Source: Penelope pileata (taxonomy: Eukaryota; Chordata; Aves; Galliformes; Cracidae). From it: 64,000 nt of DNA. The notes below the pieces were generated by a model that was not told the origin of the DNA, ran no database searches, and saw only the letters and a program-made list of their open reading frames with translations. The stretch spans positions 925,473 through 989,472 of the forward strand of contig WBMW01000433.1 in NCBI GenBank assembly GCA_013396635.1, written 5' to 3'. Below are positions 37,690 to 49,300 of the stretch, one piece after another (position 1 is the first letter of the stretch; each line of letters starts with the position of its first letter). The position numbers were made by a program, and so were the translations under genes.

Positions 37690-38200
37690 TCTTATGCAGT
37701 TCTGGGCTTCACAATATGAAAAGAATGTTAAGGTTCTTGAAAGCATCCAAAGGAGGACAACAAAGCTAGTAAGAGGGCTGGAAGGTATATCCTATGAGGA
37801 GAGGCTGAGGATACTTGTGTTGTCCAGCCTGGAGAAAAGGAGGCTGAGAAATGATCTCATTTCTCTCTGCAACAGCATGAAGAGGAAAAACATAGGTAGG
37901 TGCCCATCTGTTCTCCTTAATGAGCAATGATAGAACATGAAGCAATGGCACAAAGCTGTGCTGGAGAAGGTTCCTAATGTTCACATTAGGAAATACTTCT
38001 TTATCATGCAGGTAGTCAGACACTGGAACAGGCTTCCTAGAGAAGTGCCTGATTCCCCTTGCCTGTCAGTGTTCAACAGGCATTTGGACAATGCCTTCAG
38101 TAACATACTTTAAGTTTTGGTCGGCCCTGAAATGGTAAAGCAGTTGGACTGGAGAATCTCTGAGGGTCCCTTCCAACTGAACTATTCTGTTCTAGTGTAG
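37690..38200 (+). repeat. CR1 LINE, 5'-truncated, sense orientation
   Basis: About 510 bases match the C-terminal end of CR1 ORF2 and its 3'UTR. The frame at 37694-37930 reads VLESIQRRTTKLVRGLEG, then SYEERLRILVLSSLEKRRLR, which are diagnostic CR1 phrases. Downstream are the usual landmarks (gtcagacactggaacaggct near 38008) and the ending ggtcccttccaactgaacta. The frame breaks at 37928-37930, earlier than in intact elements, and the 3' tail is a degenerate TCTAC-like repeat to about 38220. It is a dead copy. Confidence 0.93.
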
Positions 38201-41200
38201 TCTCGTCTACTCTACTCTCAAAATTATTTCCATTTTCTGCCTACTTAGACTTTGAGTAACATCAGGGACTTTTCAAGGCACATTTTATTTAAGCCTCGTA
38301 TGTACAGTTGTCTACCCATCTTTTAATGCATGAAGGAAGCAGTGTGACATAGGTCGTGGGATTGCCCTTGCTAGGCTGTAACTTTGTAACTCTTCCTTTT
38401 AGACTCTTTTAGAAAGTCTGAGGTGTTAAACTCAAAATGCATGCTCCTAACTACAGGCAGCCACAAAGCTGGAGACAAATGTATGTGTCAAGCTTAATAA
38501 GTGAGACCTGTGTGGGTGCTGTGCTCTAGGTGGCTGATTGGGGCCTTCTCGGAAGGGAGTGCTAGAACATGATTCAAAAGGTCTGGGACATGGGTCACCC
38601 CTTGCAGAATGAGAAGAAGCTGCTGGAGAGAACCCTGTGAAAGCCTACAGAAGATCTAAGCCCAGCCCCATGTGCTGTGACCCAGGGATCAGCAGGAAAG
38701 GATAAGAAAACTACAGTTGCACCTTAAAATGAATCATGAACCACGATATCAACACCAACTGATATCTAAGTAATTTGACAGAAATTTTAAAGTGAGATCA
38801 CAGTAAATAGTGTCTGCTGAGCTCCAATCTCATGTACCTGTCCTTGGTTCAGAAAGAATGAAGAAGCAAGGTCACAATATCGGAAGAATTATCCTAACTG
38901 TACAACATCCATCACCTTCACATGTTATACATGTCTCTTTGGGAAAGGAATTTTAAGAACAGTGAGAGCTATCTCTAAAAACTGGAAGGAAAATATACTC
39001 CAGGGAGAGACTACACCATATGCTGAGTAATTCCACGATCTAATTCACAAGTGGCACGGCATTTACTAAGGGAGGTGTGCTAGGTCGTGCAAATGTGGCA
39101 GAGGAGAAGAGACCCATTGATCACACTGGATCTGCCATTTCTTCTCCGTATAGAAAAAATCATATATACTGTTAGTGCACGTAGAGTCGCACAATCCCAC
39201 AAGTGGCTGAGCTGGGATGACTGGGATGCTGGCAGGAGTGCTGCAATATAATATCTGTTTATGTTGCAGACTTTTAGACCAAATTTAATGTGCACATGAA
39301 GAGTGCTAGACTGACAGCCCTAGAAACTTGCTGTGAGATTTGAGATAAGTACATTATGTTTTCTTTCCTGATGCTGTTATTTCCTTGGTACTTCTGCTTT
39401 TAGCTGTGTTCACGCCTGTAGTGTCTGTAATTACTGTCTATGTTCCTAGATTATACCAGGAACAAACAAGCATGAGGTTTGGCTGTGCCTATATAAACAC
39501 ACAAATTCAAAATACTGTTTTACAATAGTTATTATGGCATTAGATTAACTGAAGTCACAATCCTAAAAATGTAACTAATGTGATTATTTAGGAATGCTGC
39601 TTCTAGAAGCAGTCAGACCATTTTTTTTAAATAAAGAAACAATATCTCATTGTTGGTACTAAACTCCGTAAATTTTATAATAAACGTTCCCTGCTCCTTA
39701 GTTCACCAATCACAAAAGAGTAAAAACTACCATGTTTCTAGGTATTCTGTGAAGCAGAGAGAAGGGCTTTGTGAAATGCACTGAGGACATCAGACAAAAT
39801 TCACTGACTTCTGTGGTAAAATGCTTTTTTTTTATAACTGAAACACTGGCATTTTTAAAATTGTTATTAATCATACTATAAGCAGTTACAGCATTTTCTT
39901 TAAGATATTCAGTAGATGATGTTATGGTTGGCTTCTTCCAGTAGGCAGGGACCTCTGCCATTCTCAAAGCTGCTGCTGGGCTGCTCCCTAATGCGGAGAG
40001 CACCTGCACTGCCTGAGTCCTACTGGCTGATATCTTCAGTCACTAGACTTTCGAGCTTCTCTCTTGTTGAGTTCCATCATGATTTCAAGGTAGACATCAC
40101 CTTGCTCATACCCTGCCAAGGGGGAGACTTTTGTGATGATGTTCTTTCTGTGCCCTGAATGCCCATCATTTGTGCACTCCATAATTCTTCTGGGTATTTG
40201 TGTCTCTGGTAATTTCAGACGTTCTCATTCCCAGCCTGTCTGATCCGGGAGATACAGCCGTTCTTTCCTTGCCCAGTCACTCCCACTCCCGCAGAGAGCC
40301 CTAATCACTAGGACATGGAGCAAAGCTGGGCAGAATTCGGGAGATGGGAAATGCCAGTTTTTCAAATCATGCTTTCATTCTTCTTAAGAACAAATTGCTT
40401 TATCTTTTGTTTTTCAACATCACGAGAGGAAAACCTTGGGAGAGGGAGACAAAGGGAAATATATAACCTTTTTTATTGTTGTTGTTGTTTCATTTAATTT
40501 TGGAAACATGGCCATGTGGTTATTCCCAGGATAAAATATATCCCCCAGTACCCTGTCAGCTGTGGACTGCATATAGTGGTGCTGTCAGCTTCACAGTTGC
40601 TGCTCATGGCCATGCCCTGCGTGCTGTGAGACTGCACCTCTGTATCCCAAGGCAGTGTCTAACCACCAGGCTACACAGACAAGCCTTCTTTCACTCTCAC
40701 CGTGAATATTTAAGTAGCATATATTTAACTAGCATATAAGATGGAGCTGCTTTCTGCGTTCCCAGGTTCATATTCCTCTCAGCTGCTTTGAGTTATCATT
40801 CCCCTCCAGCCAAGGACAAAAGTTGTGTCTTTTCCGAAGCCCGATGGATACATTCATGGGAGAAAAAGCAGAAGCACATCTCTCCAGCTGTTTTTGGACT
40901 TAGCCTAGTCCTGCAGGCATGCTAGAAGAAAATCTGACAGAATGGGCACTGTGGATGATGTGAATTTGGGTCAGTGGCCTGGGGCTCTGTGTCCTAAACC
41001 AGAGTTTACTCCAAAGTGGAAGGCTCAAAGTAAACGGCAGTTCTGAGGAAGTGGACTCAAGTTTTACTCCTAAGTTTCAGCAACGAAGTCTACCTCCAAA
41101 ATGAGTCATACATGAATATTTATGTAACCCACTAGATTCTAATCTGATTGGAATTCAGATCCAAATTCAGAGTTGCATTTGGATGGCAATGCATTTCTAG

Positions 41201-42360
41201 CATGGCTATATGCGAGGCTGGTGACCTATCCCCAAAGACCTAACAATTATTAATCCAGTGTTCTCTTTTCTTTTCCAAAATATTTTCAAATGTATTTAAT
41301 AAAGCAGCCAGGGAGGAGCAGGAGAGTTATTTGTGAAGATGTGCATAACCGCCTTCAGGGCAGGCTTGAACTCACAAAGTGTGAGCAGCAGCAAGCTGGG
41401 CAGATCAGCCCTGGCATCTAAGGTAAAGAGAGCCAGGAACAAATATTTCCTGTGCTGTGGATTAAAATAGTGACAGGTGGTAATTCTACTGACATCTTGG
41501 TTTTCTCTTAAAAGACTGAAAATATAATTTGCTTTCTCTGGGCTAAATCATAAAATATGAGGGAGTCTTCACTGTTTTTGTGTTGGTCTGTTTTGTCTTC
41601 AAAATTATTTTTCTTGCTTATCCTCTGCTACAGTATCTTCTTTCCTTTTGTTTCACACATCTTCTGTGTATATAATAGCCCACTCAAATCATGATACTGA
41701 AAATAATGTTACATTTGTTGCACGTGCCCTGGAAGGGCAAGTATGCAAGGAGAAGTTCATAAAGCCAACAGAAGATATAATTTAACAGTCATGTTCCTCT
41801 TAACAATCAATTGAAGAATGAGAATAAAGTACACTCATTGAAATTTGTTCTTCTACTTATAGCTTCTATTCCCATTTGATTTCATTTATTTTTCTGCCAT
41901 AACCTCTGCCTCATTTGAATTATTGTTTCCCACAATCAAATATGTTAGTGTAATGGTAAAGATTTCCAGAAGGGCTTTTTTTCCCTCTGCTGCTTTGGGA
42001 AAGATTCTACGTGTAAACTTCTATATGACTGCATGCAAAATACACACGCTAAACATGATACGTTTATTTTATCATTTGTAGCTAAAGAGATGTAATTATT
42101 TAAGTGGGTGTAATTTAATGTTATGGCATCCCTCAAATTGCAGTACTGAAATTAGTTTAATCTATACTTTGGCTGGGGAAATGCATGAGAAATTTAAAAG
42201 CATACCAAAAAAACCCTGAAACCCAGAAAGGCGTTTCTTCTATGGGTTGAACAGAAGTCCTAGAGACACCCTTACAAGAAGCAGTAGCACAAGACCCACT
42301 TTTCCAAGTTCTTTACTATGTGTAGAACTTTCAAATAAAATAGGATAAGATACAATCTAG
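38201..42360. other. Intergenic DNA between two CR1 copies
   Basis: No gene recognised. A GC-richer part around 39920-40740 contains two related motifs (see the separate entry). A short TTG repeat lies at 40473-40488. The remaining sequence is unique and AT-rich. Confidence 0.65.
40240..40720. repeat. Possible ancient amniote interspersed repeat (unnamed)
   Basis: The phrases ccctaatcactaggacat (40300) and gtctaaccaccaggctac (40658) are near-copies of each other. They resemble a phrase common in an old reptile/bird repeat that I remember as ccctaaccactgggctat, but cannot name with certainty. The text after the second motif (ctttcactctcac) also fits that repeat. Limits and identity are uncertain. 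Confidence 0.3.
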
Positions 42361-42495
42361 TAGGCTAGGCTAGGCTAGGCTAGGCTAGGCTAGGCTAGAA
42401 TAGAATAGAATAGAATAGAATAGAATAGAATAGAATAGAATAGAATAGAATAGAATAGAATAGAATAGAATAGAATAGAATAGAATAGAATAGAT
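42361..42495. repeat. Compound pentanucleotide microsatellite (TAGGC)n-(TAGAA)n
   Basis: About seven and a half TAGGC units (42361-42396) switch directly into about nineteen TAGAA units. On the minus strand the TTCTA array is the expanded 3' tail of the adjoining antisense CR1, whose family normally ends in a short ATTCT-type repeat. It translates into a repetitive open frame that has no coding meaning. Confidence 0.95.
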
Positions 42496-43345
42496 CTGTT
42501 GGAAGGAACCTTGAAAGATCATCCAGTCCAGCTGCCTTCAGGGCTAACCAACGTGAAAGCATTACCCAAACATCTCTTGAACACTGACAGTCATGGGGAA
42601 TCAACCAACTCTCTAGGAAGCCTGTTCCAGTGTCTGACCACCCATACAGTGAAGAAGTGTTTCCTAATGTCCACTCTGAACCTCCTCTAGCCTAATCTTG
42701 TGCCATTTGCTCACGTTCTGTCACTGCTGATCAGGGAGAGGAGCCCAGCACCTCTGTCTCTGCTTCCCTCCTCAGAACGTTGCAGAGAGCGATGAGGTCA
42801 CCTCNTGCCTTCAGGGCTAACCAACGTGAAAGCATTACCCAAACATCTCTTGAACACTGACAGTCATGGGGAATCAACCAACTCTCTAGGAAGCCTGTTC
42901 CAGTGTCTGACCACCCATACAGTGAAGAAGTGTTTCCTAATGTCCACTCTGAACCTCCTCTAGCCTAATCTTGTGCCATTTGCTCACGTTCTGTCACTGC
43001 TGATCAGGGAGAGGAGCCCAGCACCTCTGTCTCTGCTTCCCTCCTCAGAACGTTGCAGAGAGCGATGAGGTCACCTCTCAGCCTCCTCTTCTCTGGATTG
43101 GATAGCCTAAGTGTCCTCAGTCTCTCTTCATATGCCAGGGCACATGGCTGGTTCATGCTGAGCCTGCTGTCACCAGCAACCCCAGATCCCTTTTTGCTGA
43201 TGTGTTCTCCAGCCACTCATCTACCAAACATGTGCCTGTGTCCGGCATTGCTCTATTCCAGGTGCAGAACTTGACATTTTCTATTGTTGAATTTCATACA
43301 TTTGCTGATCACTCAGTGCTCCAATGAATCTAGACTCCTCTTTAT
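42495..43345 (-). repeat. CR1 LINE, antisense, with internal deletion and a duplicated segment
   Basis: The minus strand carries a CR1 3' end: the complement of ggaaggaaccttgaaagatc sits next to the tail, followed by 3'UTR and ORF2 C-terminal sequence. The antisense frame at 43004-43216 includes LAYEERLRTLRLSNPEKRRL, a CR1 hallmark. Near 43140 the element jumps to a more upstream CR1 region, so roughly 200 bases of the usual sequence seem to be missing. The segment 42533-42804 is repeated at 42806-43077 around an N, probably an assembly error. The true element would then be about 270 bases shorter. Confidence 0.92.
42533..43077. repeat. 272-bp direct duplication around a single N (likely assembly artefact)
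   Basis: Bases 42533-42804 and 42806-43077 read as the same sequence, both starting tgccttcagggctaaccaac and ending gaggtcacctc, with only the N at 42805 between them. Identity with no divergence and a one-base N junction are what unmerged contig ends look like. A real recent duplication is the alternative. Confidence 0.95.
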
Positions 43346-46300
43346 GCACTCTTCATCATGTCATCGCTCTGAGTTATTACCCACTAGGGTGCTTTTATTT
43401 CAAAACTGAAAGGTTTGGTACATACTGCCACTAATGCCTGTCAAAAAAGAGAGGGCCTGGGTTGTTCATCCTTTCGGGGATACTGAGTGCTGAATTTTTG
43501 CTGCTTTTATTCTTCACCAAAGTCCCTCAGTTAAATCTGTAAATCTTTTCCCATTGTTTACATGCATCTTTCAAAGCCAGTAGCAACACAGTTGAATGAT
43601 AACGGTAATTAAAAGCTATTGCATTTAGCCTCTTAAATATTATACATTCTGCAACAAAAGCCTCTCTAGATCCACATCTGAGCTTTCTAGCAATCAGTGC
43701 TCTCTGCGAAAAGCAGTCTGATTTCCTTCAAGGGTGGCTTCATCAAGAATCTGTGCTTTATAAACTGGGTGTGGTATCCTGTTTTTTTCATGACTTAAGC
43801 ACATTTTGATCTATGTAGACCAACTGTCAAATACTTTTGCTAGAATGGAGATACCAAATTAAACTCTTATTATTACCGAATGAGATGCCATCACAAACAG
43901 GAGATTGTCATATCTGAGTTTAGATAAATCTAGCTTTTTAGCAGCTCTGTAATGACCATGGACTACCTCCTGTTCCCTTGAAGTCAGTGGGAATGTTGCC
44001 AATGACTTCAGTGAGTTTGATTTTTGTTTCTTTTCATCAGAGATTGTTCTAAATGTACAACCCTGCAGCTTCAGTTAGGTATATATCTCCATCTTAGTCC
44101 AGTATGAAGTTAAAAGGGCTTCTTGCAATAAACTAGAACATTTTGCTTCCTTTTAGAGCCACCTCCTGCTACCACCCATTGAGACTAGGAGATCTGTCCT
44201 GTTTTTTGGGGTTTATGACTATTTTTCTTTTTCCTCTGTGGATGACTACATTAGCTGCTCCAAAATCATTCCTCCAACAACCCAGAACAGCTGCAGGAAC
44301 AGAGGTGGAATGGTTTATTCCTAGTCCAATGTTCTGCTTCTAGAAGAACCAAGATGGGAAAGTTACATTTTCTCTGCAGACCTCTGGCATCAGTAATGGC
44401 TAGTCACCAAGGAAGGCCTTTAAGCTACAAGCAGAACTGTGAATGTAAGTGTATTTTACCTTCAAAAAATCAGCTGGTAGAAAACATATCTATCAACTTA
44501 AACAGTCCAGGAGCAGAAGTTACTTTTTCTTACTTTTATTCTTCTCTAATATGCACCAGAAAATAAGAGACAAACATTTGCTAAGACAGTGAAATAACAG
44601 TAAAAATAGCCTGACTGCAAAATCTCTGTTTCTATCTGGGCAGCTTTGTCCATTGCTACTTTTTCTGTAATTGCAGAAGATACCAATAATTTTCTACCTC
44701 AGCTCTCAGTTTGTTCCAAGCTTGAATAGAGAGACTGACGTTCAAAAATCTCTGTTTATTCAATTAATGTTAAGGAGGAAAGAGCATTGCCTCAAAAATT
44801 AACATGATAAGTAACAGAGAGCGGGAGGAAATCAACGATGCAAGTTGATCCTCAAAATGGTGTGTGGCAACTCACACAAAAGGTAAGCCAAGTGAACAGA
44901 GCAGAATGAAAGCATCTGCAAAATGGGTATAGTCACACAGTGCTACCTTCTGCAGTACTGGTGCAGTTCTGGAGTGCTGTCACCATGACCAAAACAACGC
45001 CCTTAGCTCTTGGATGCAATTTAGGAGGTTCCTATACAAATGGACCCTCTACTTTCCATAGGATATCTTTCTTGAAGATAGATTTTAAAGGATCCACGTT
45101 TCAGTTAGAATTAATGTTCATGTACGAAGTATGTCAGCAGCCTGACCAAAATGTACTGAAACAGAAATAATTCTCTAATTATTACTGTCAACTGTGACTA
45201 AGACCTCCTGAGGATTCAGAGTTTAAATGTCCTAGCTCTGAGGATGCCTCTCTTTCCCACAGGGATTTATTATTGAAACAAAACCCCAGTATTTGAGATG
45301 GTTCTCACTGACGTATTAATATGCCAGACTTATTTCCAAAGGTATTCGATTTGCTCTTTGCATCTATAATAAGTGAGTGTTTTTAATGTGTGTAGGAGAG
45401 GAGTCAGTAAAATGAGAAACACAAGTCTCCATGGGAATGTAACAGATCTAACTGAACAATAGTGCTGCTCATATTTCTATATTTGTATTTCTCTCTTTCT
45501 CCATTTCTGTCATCCCATTGTTTGCATTATACACGTAATTTCACCATTAGCATCATTATTAGCTGAGTTTTCTGTCTGTTCTCTTCATCTGATCTAATTG
45601 TTAAGTGCGCAATATGTGATAAAATATTCCCATGTAAGCCAGATTTGTGCTTTTTCTTGTTTATATTTCTGTGCATCATTTTGCCCCAAAATGTATTTTG
45701 GATGGCTTCAGTAATTTATTGAAGAAAATCTGAACAGCAGACTTTAGCCACTTTGCATTTGATCAGATGTTATTTCTCAACTAAAATCACTTTGAAATTG
45801 TTTTGAAAATGTAAAATAAAAATGAGAATGTAAAACGTGCTATGAGTTCAAGGGAGAGTTCAAGGATATTGGAATGGTAACTCACAGAGATGTTCTGGAA
45901 AATATTCTCTGCTTTAAAAAGAAGATAGATTGATTATTTTCATTGTCCTTTCTGATTATTGAATCAGTCTATGCTGTTACGCAGGGTCTCAGTGACTGTT
46001 CATTGCTTTTGAAATACAGTTTTACTCAGAAAATATTTACCACTGTCACTTGTGGCAAACACGTTTATGAACTACAGAGCAGCATTGTCTGCTCCTTTGA
46101 GCATTGTTTAAAATGTGAGCAGTTCTCAGAGCAAAGCAGAATGCTCTAGGCGTTTTATCCAAAGGCTAGATTGTTATAATTTTATTCCGGCCAAGGTGTA
46201 GTTTCTTAAAGGAAAAACATCATTGAAGTGAGTGAGAGTGTGAGAAAGTTACTTGTGTGAGTAATTTATTACATTTCTTGCTCTTAATTGGCTTTTCGCC

Positions 46301-49300
46301 TACATATGAGCCATGTGCAAGACATAATAGCTTGGTTTTCACATAGGAAAATGAAACCTACAAAGGTAATTCTGTATGTGAGATTCTGACCACTTGTGAA
46401 TTAATCAGGAATTTGCTGATCTGCAGAATTCTTCCCAGAATGCTACTTCTATGGAATCATCTCTTTCTCAGACTGCAGGACTATCAAGAGTGTGATTGAA
46501 AAAAGTCACACTTCAGTACTTAAAGTAAGCAGCTAAGTCATCAAGTACCCACAGAGAAAGGGGCTTATTGAGTCAGAAGAAGCCACTTTAATGAAGTCAT
46601 TTTACAAAGCAGTATTGTATTTCAAGATAAATTAGATTAGATGGATATCTGCCAAACTGCCATGGTCGGATTTAGGTTAGCTGCCCATCCAAATGCCAAA
46701 TTACATAAGCCTACAGTGCTATAGTGCTCCATATATGTCTGTCTCCAACTCTGTACATACCACAGCTATGAATATATGTACTATCATGGAACCAAAACAT
46801 CAGGGAGGCTGATTCTCAGCTGTGTACAGTACTTAAGCTCCACTGAACTTAAAGCCTTGAAGACAGTTTTCCTCCAGAGCAAACCCTGGCCTCCCTGAAG
46901 TTAGTCTTCAGTAACTGCATGCATCAGCCGTGGGAGGGTCCAGACACGTGCAGCAGTCTTCAGCTGATGGGTGCACACGGTGCATCTACACCATGAAGAG
47001 ATTACTTCACCCACGTGCTCCCAATGGTCTAACATGCCACCAAGTACACTACACATGAGGCTGTTCAGAGGCAGGCAGGTGTGAAGAATGGCAGGTTTAT
47101 GGCCCCTGTGGACTTTTCAGCAAAAAGGCATCAGCACAGAGTCCATGACTTCACACTTCAGCATTTTGTTTCTTAATCCAGTCTGTAATCCATTTATTCT
47201 ATGAAGTGAAACATTCCAAAATCACAAGTGGATTTATGTTCCTTCAACATGTGTGAGCTGGCTTGAGAGACTTGTGAATTCTTCATATTGTTTCCTATAG
47301 GTAACTTTTGGTCCATCTTCATGACATAGTTGACTAGCCTTTATTTCACACACCTCTTTAAACCTTTCAGTTTCAGACTTTTTTTCTGATATAAGTGATA
47401 TTCAAACACAATAGGATTTTTTAGAAGAAAATTCCTATAGAAATGTCGAAATGTGAGGATAACTTCAGGGGGAAAACACTTTTAAGTGTGTGCCAAACAC
47501 TAACTCACAGAAGCTGACCAAGTCCTCCAAAATGACTGTTGACCCTGGCACTGAGTGGTGATTTTTCTTTCTGGTAGAATTAATGAAAATTCCATAATGT
47601 ACAAATAATAATGAAATAAATATAGTGGCAATGGTGTTAACCAGGTTAGTCAGTGGTAGCTGTTGTGACCATTCTTATTGTGTTACATTGGTTTAGCCAA
47701 GAAAAACTTTATCTGATGAAAACAAAAGTTCCCGAAAAGCACTCCTTTTGGAGAAATTCATTCTCTTGAATATGGGTTTCCAAAATAAATATAGCGGAAT
47801 ATCTTAAATTTACTTATGCAAATCCATGAGGAGCCACTAGCCAAGCAATGACTCAAATCAAGATAACTTTAGTTAGTGTGTTACTCCTTAACTATGGAGT
47901 TGCTGTTTGTTCCACTTCTGTTATGGTTTTATCTACATCTGTTGGTACAACATGGCTTAGCCGTCTTTGAACTTTTTGTGTGTGTTTTCTTTCTTTTTTT
48001 TTCTTCAGCAAAGCTGGAAAGAATGTTTTACACCAAATGGAGTGCATTCCATGAGTGATGGTTTTCTGTTGGAGTAACGAATTTGAAAAGGATCACTAAC
48101 TCCCATTGAACAGGTCCCAGAATTTATGTACTTTCTTTGGCCAACGTTTGAATCTTGCTTTAATGCCAGATATAAGGAACAAAGCATGCTGGAAGATTTT
48201 ATTTCTTTTCTTGATTTCTTAGCCTATGCATGCAGTACATAGAGGAAAATGCACACAATTTGTTTATTTGACAACTTCCATCTCTTTAGAAGTCATTCCT
48301 GACCTCTTTTCATATCTGTGCTCCCTTTATCCACCTTCTAAGCAGCTTGTGATGTTTGCCACATGGTAAAAGGAAGAAAGAGATTTTTTATTGTACAAAA
48401 AAATAGTAAAGATTTTTTTTTTTTTGCCTAAATCACAAGAAAACCAAAGAGCCAAAACCAATTTTTCCCCATCTGCCTCCAACATCCCACAGCACCTCTA
48501 AAAATACAGAAGTACTGTTATTGTGAAGTTGAGCTTTCACGCAGGCATCTCAAATTTTTGGACTGTTTTTGGTACAGGAAAAAAACTTCATTAATTCTTA
48601 GATTTCTTCTCAAATCACAGATTAGTTGCAAATACAAGTTGAAGTGCTTTAGAGAAACTCTATATCTCACCAGAAAGACTCTTACTTATTACATGAGCTG
48701 AAATTATCTTTCCTCCTTGTGCTTTCACTTCACTGCAGTGGAAGTTGCCTTAATTTAGCCAGTCTGATGCTTTCTGTACTTTTAGAAGAATCCCTGGAGG
48801 TTCCCCGAGCCATCAAAGGGCTTCCTTCCTCAAAGGGAAGGAAGAACTAACTGAAAGTAGCCAGGATTTGTCTTAAAAAGATTAAAGCTAAATACAAAAA
48901 TTAAATTAAAGTTTCAAAGTCAGCCACAATGCCTTGAGTCCATTTCATGCGTTTTATTTGTTATATAAGACACCTACAACAACACTGAAGTGTTTCTACT
49001 GACATTTGTTGTTTCCATACTGTACCTCTTCTGCTTACACAAATCTATTTTACATATTTCTTCTGTGTTTTATTGTATGGAAAGTAGTGGGGTTTTTTGC
49101 TGAGATGTATCTGGCAACAACACAGTGGGATGGCATGCATTCTTCTAACAGTAATTAAGATATCTGTGACACGGTCTCAACATCCTACAAAGCCACTCCA
49201 GGAGAAGAGCTTCAAAACTGGTATTTAAAGTTTTTCCATATTAGCAATACCCCAGGGGACAAGCACATGATCTACTCTTCTTCAAAGATATTTCATGTAG

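Noticed and set aside
42395..42604. Repetitive antisense frame (FYSIL repeats)
   Set aside because: It is the translation of the pentanucleotide satellite and the CR1 tail, not a gene.
48821..48844. Hairpin as a transcription terminator
   Set aside because: Vertebrate DNA without a T-run after the stem and without a neighbouring gene gives no reason for a terminator call.
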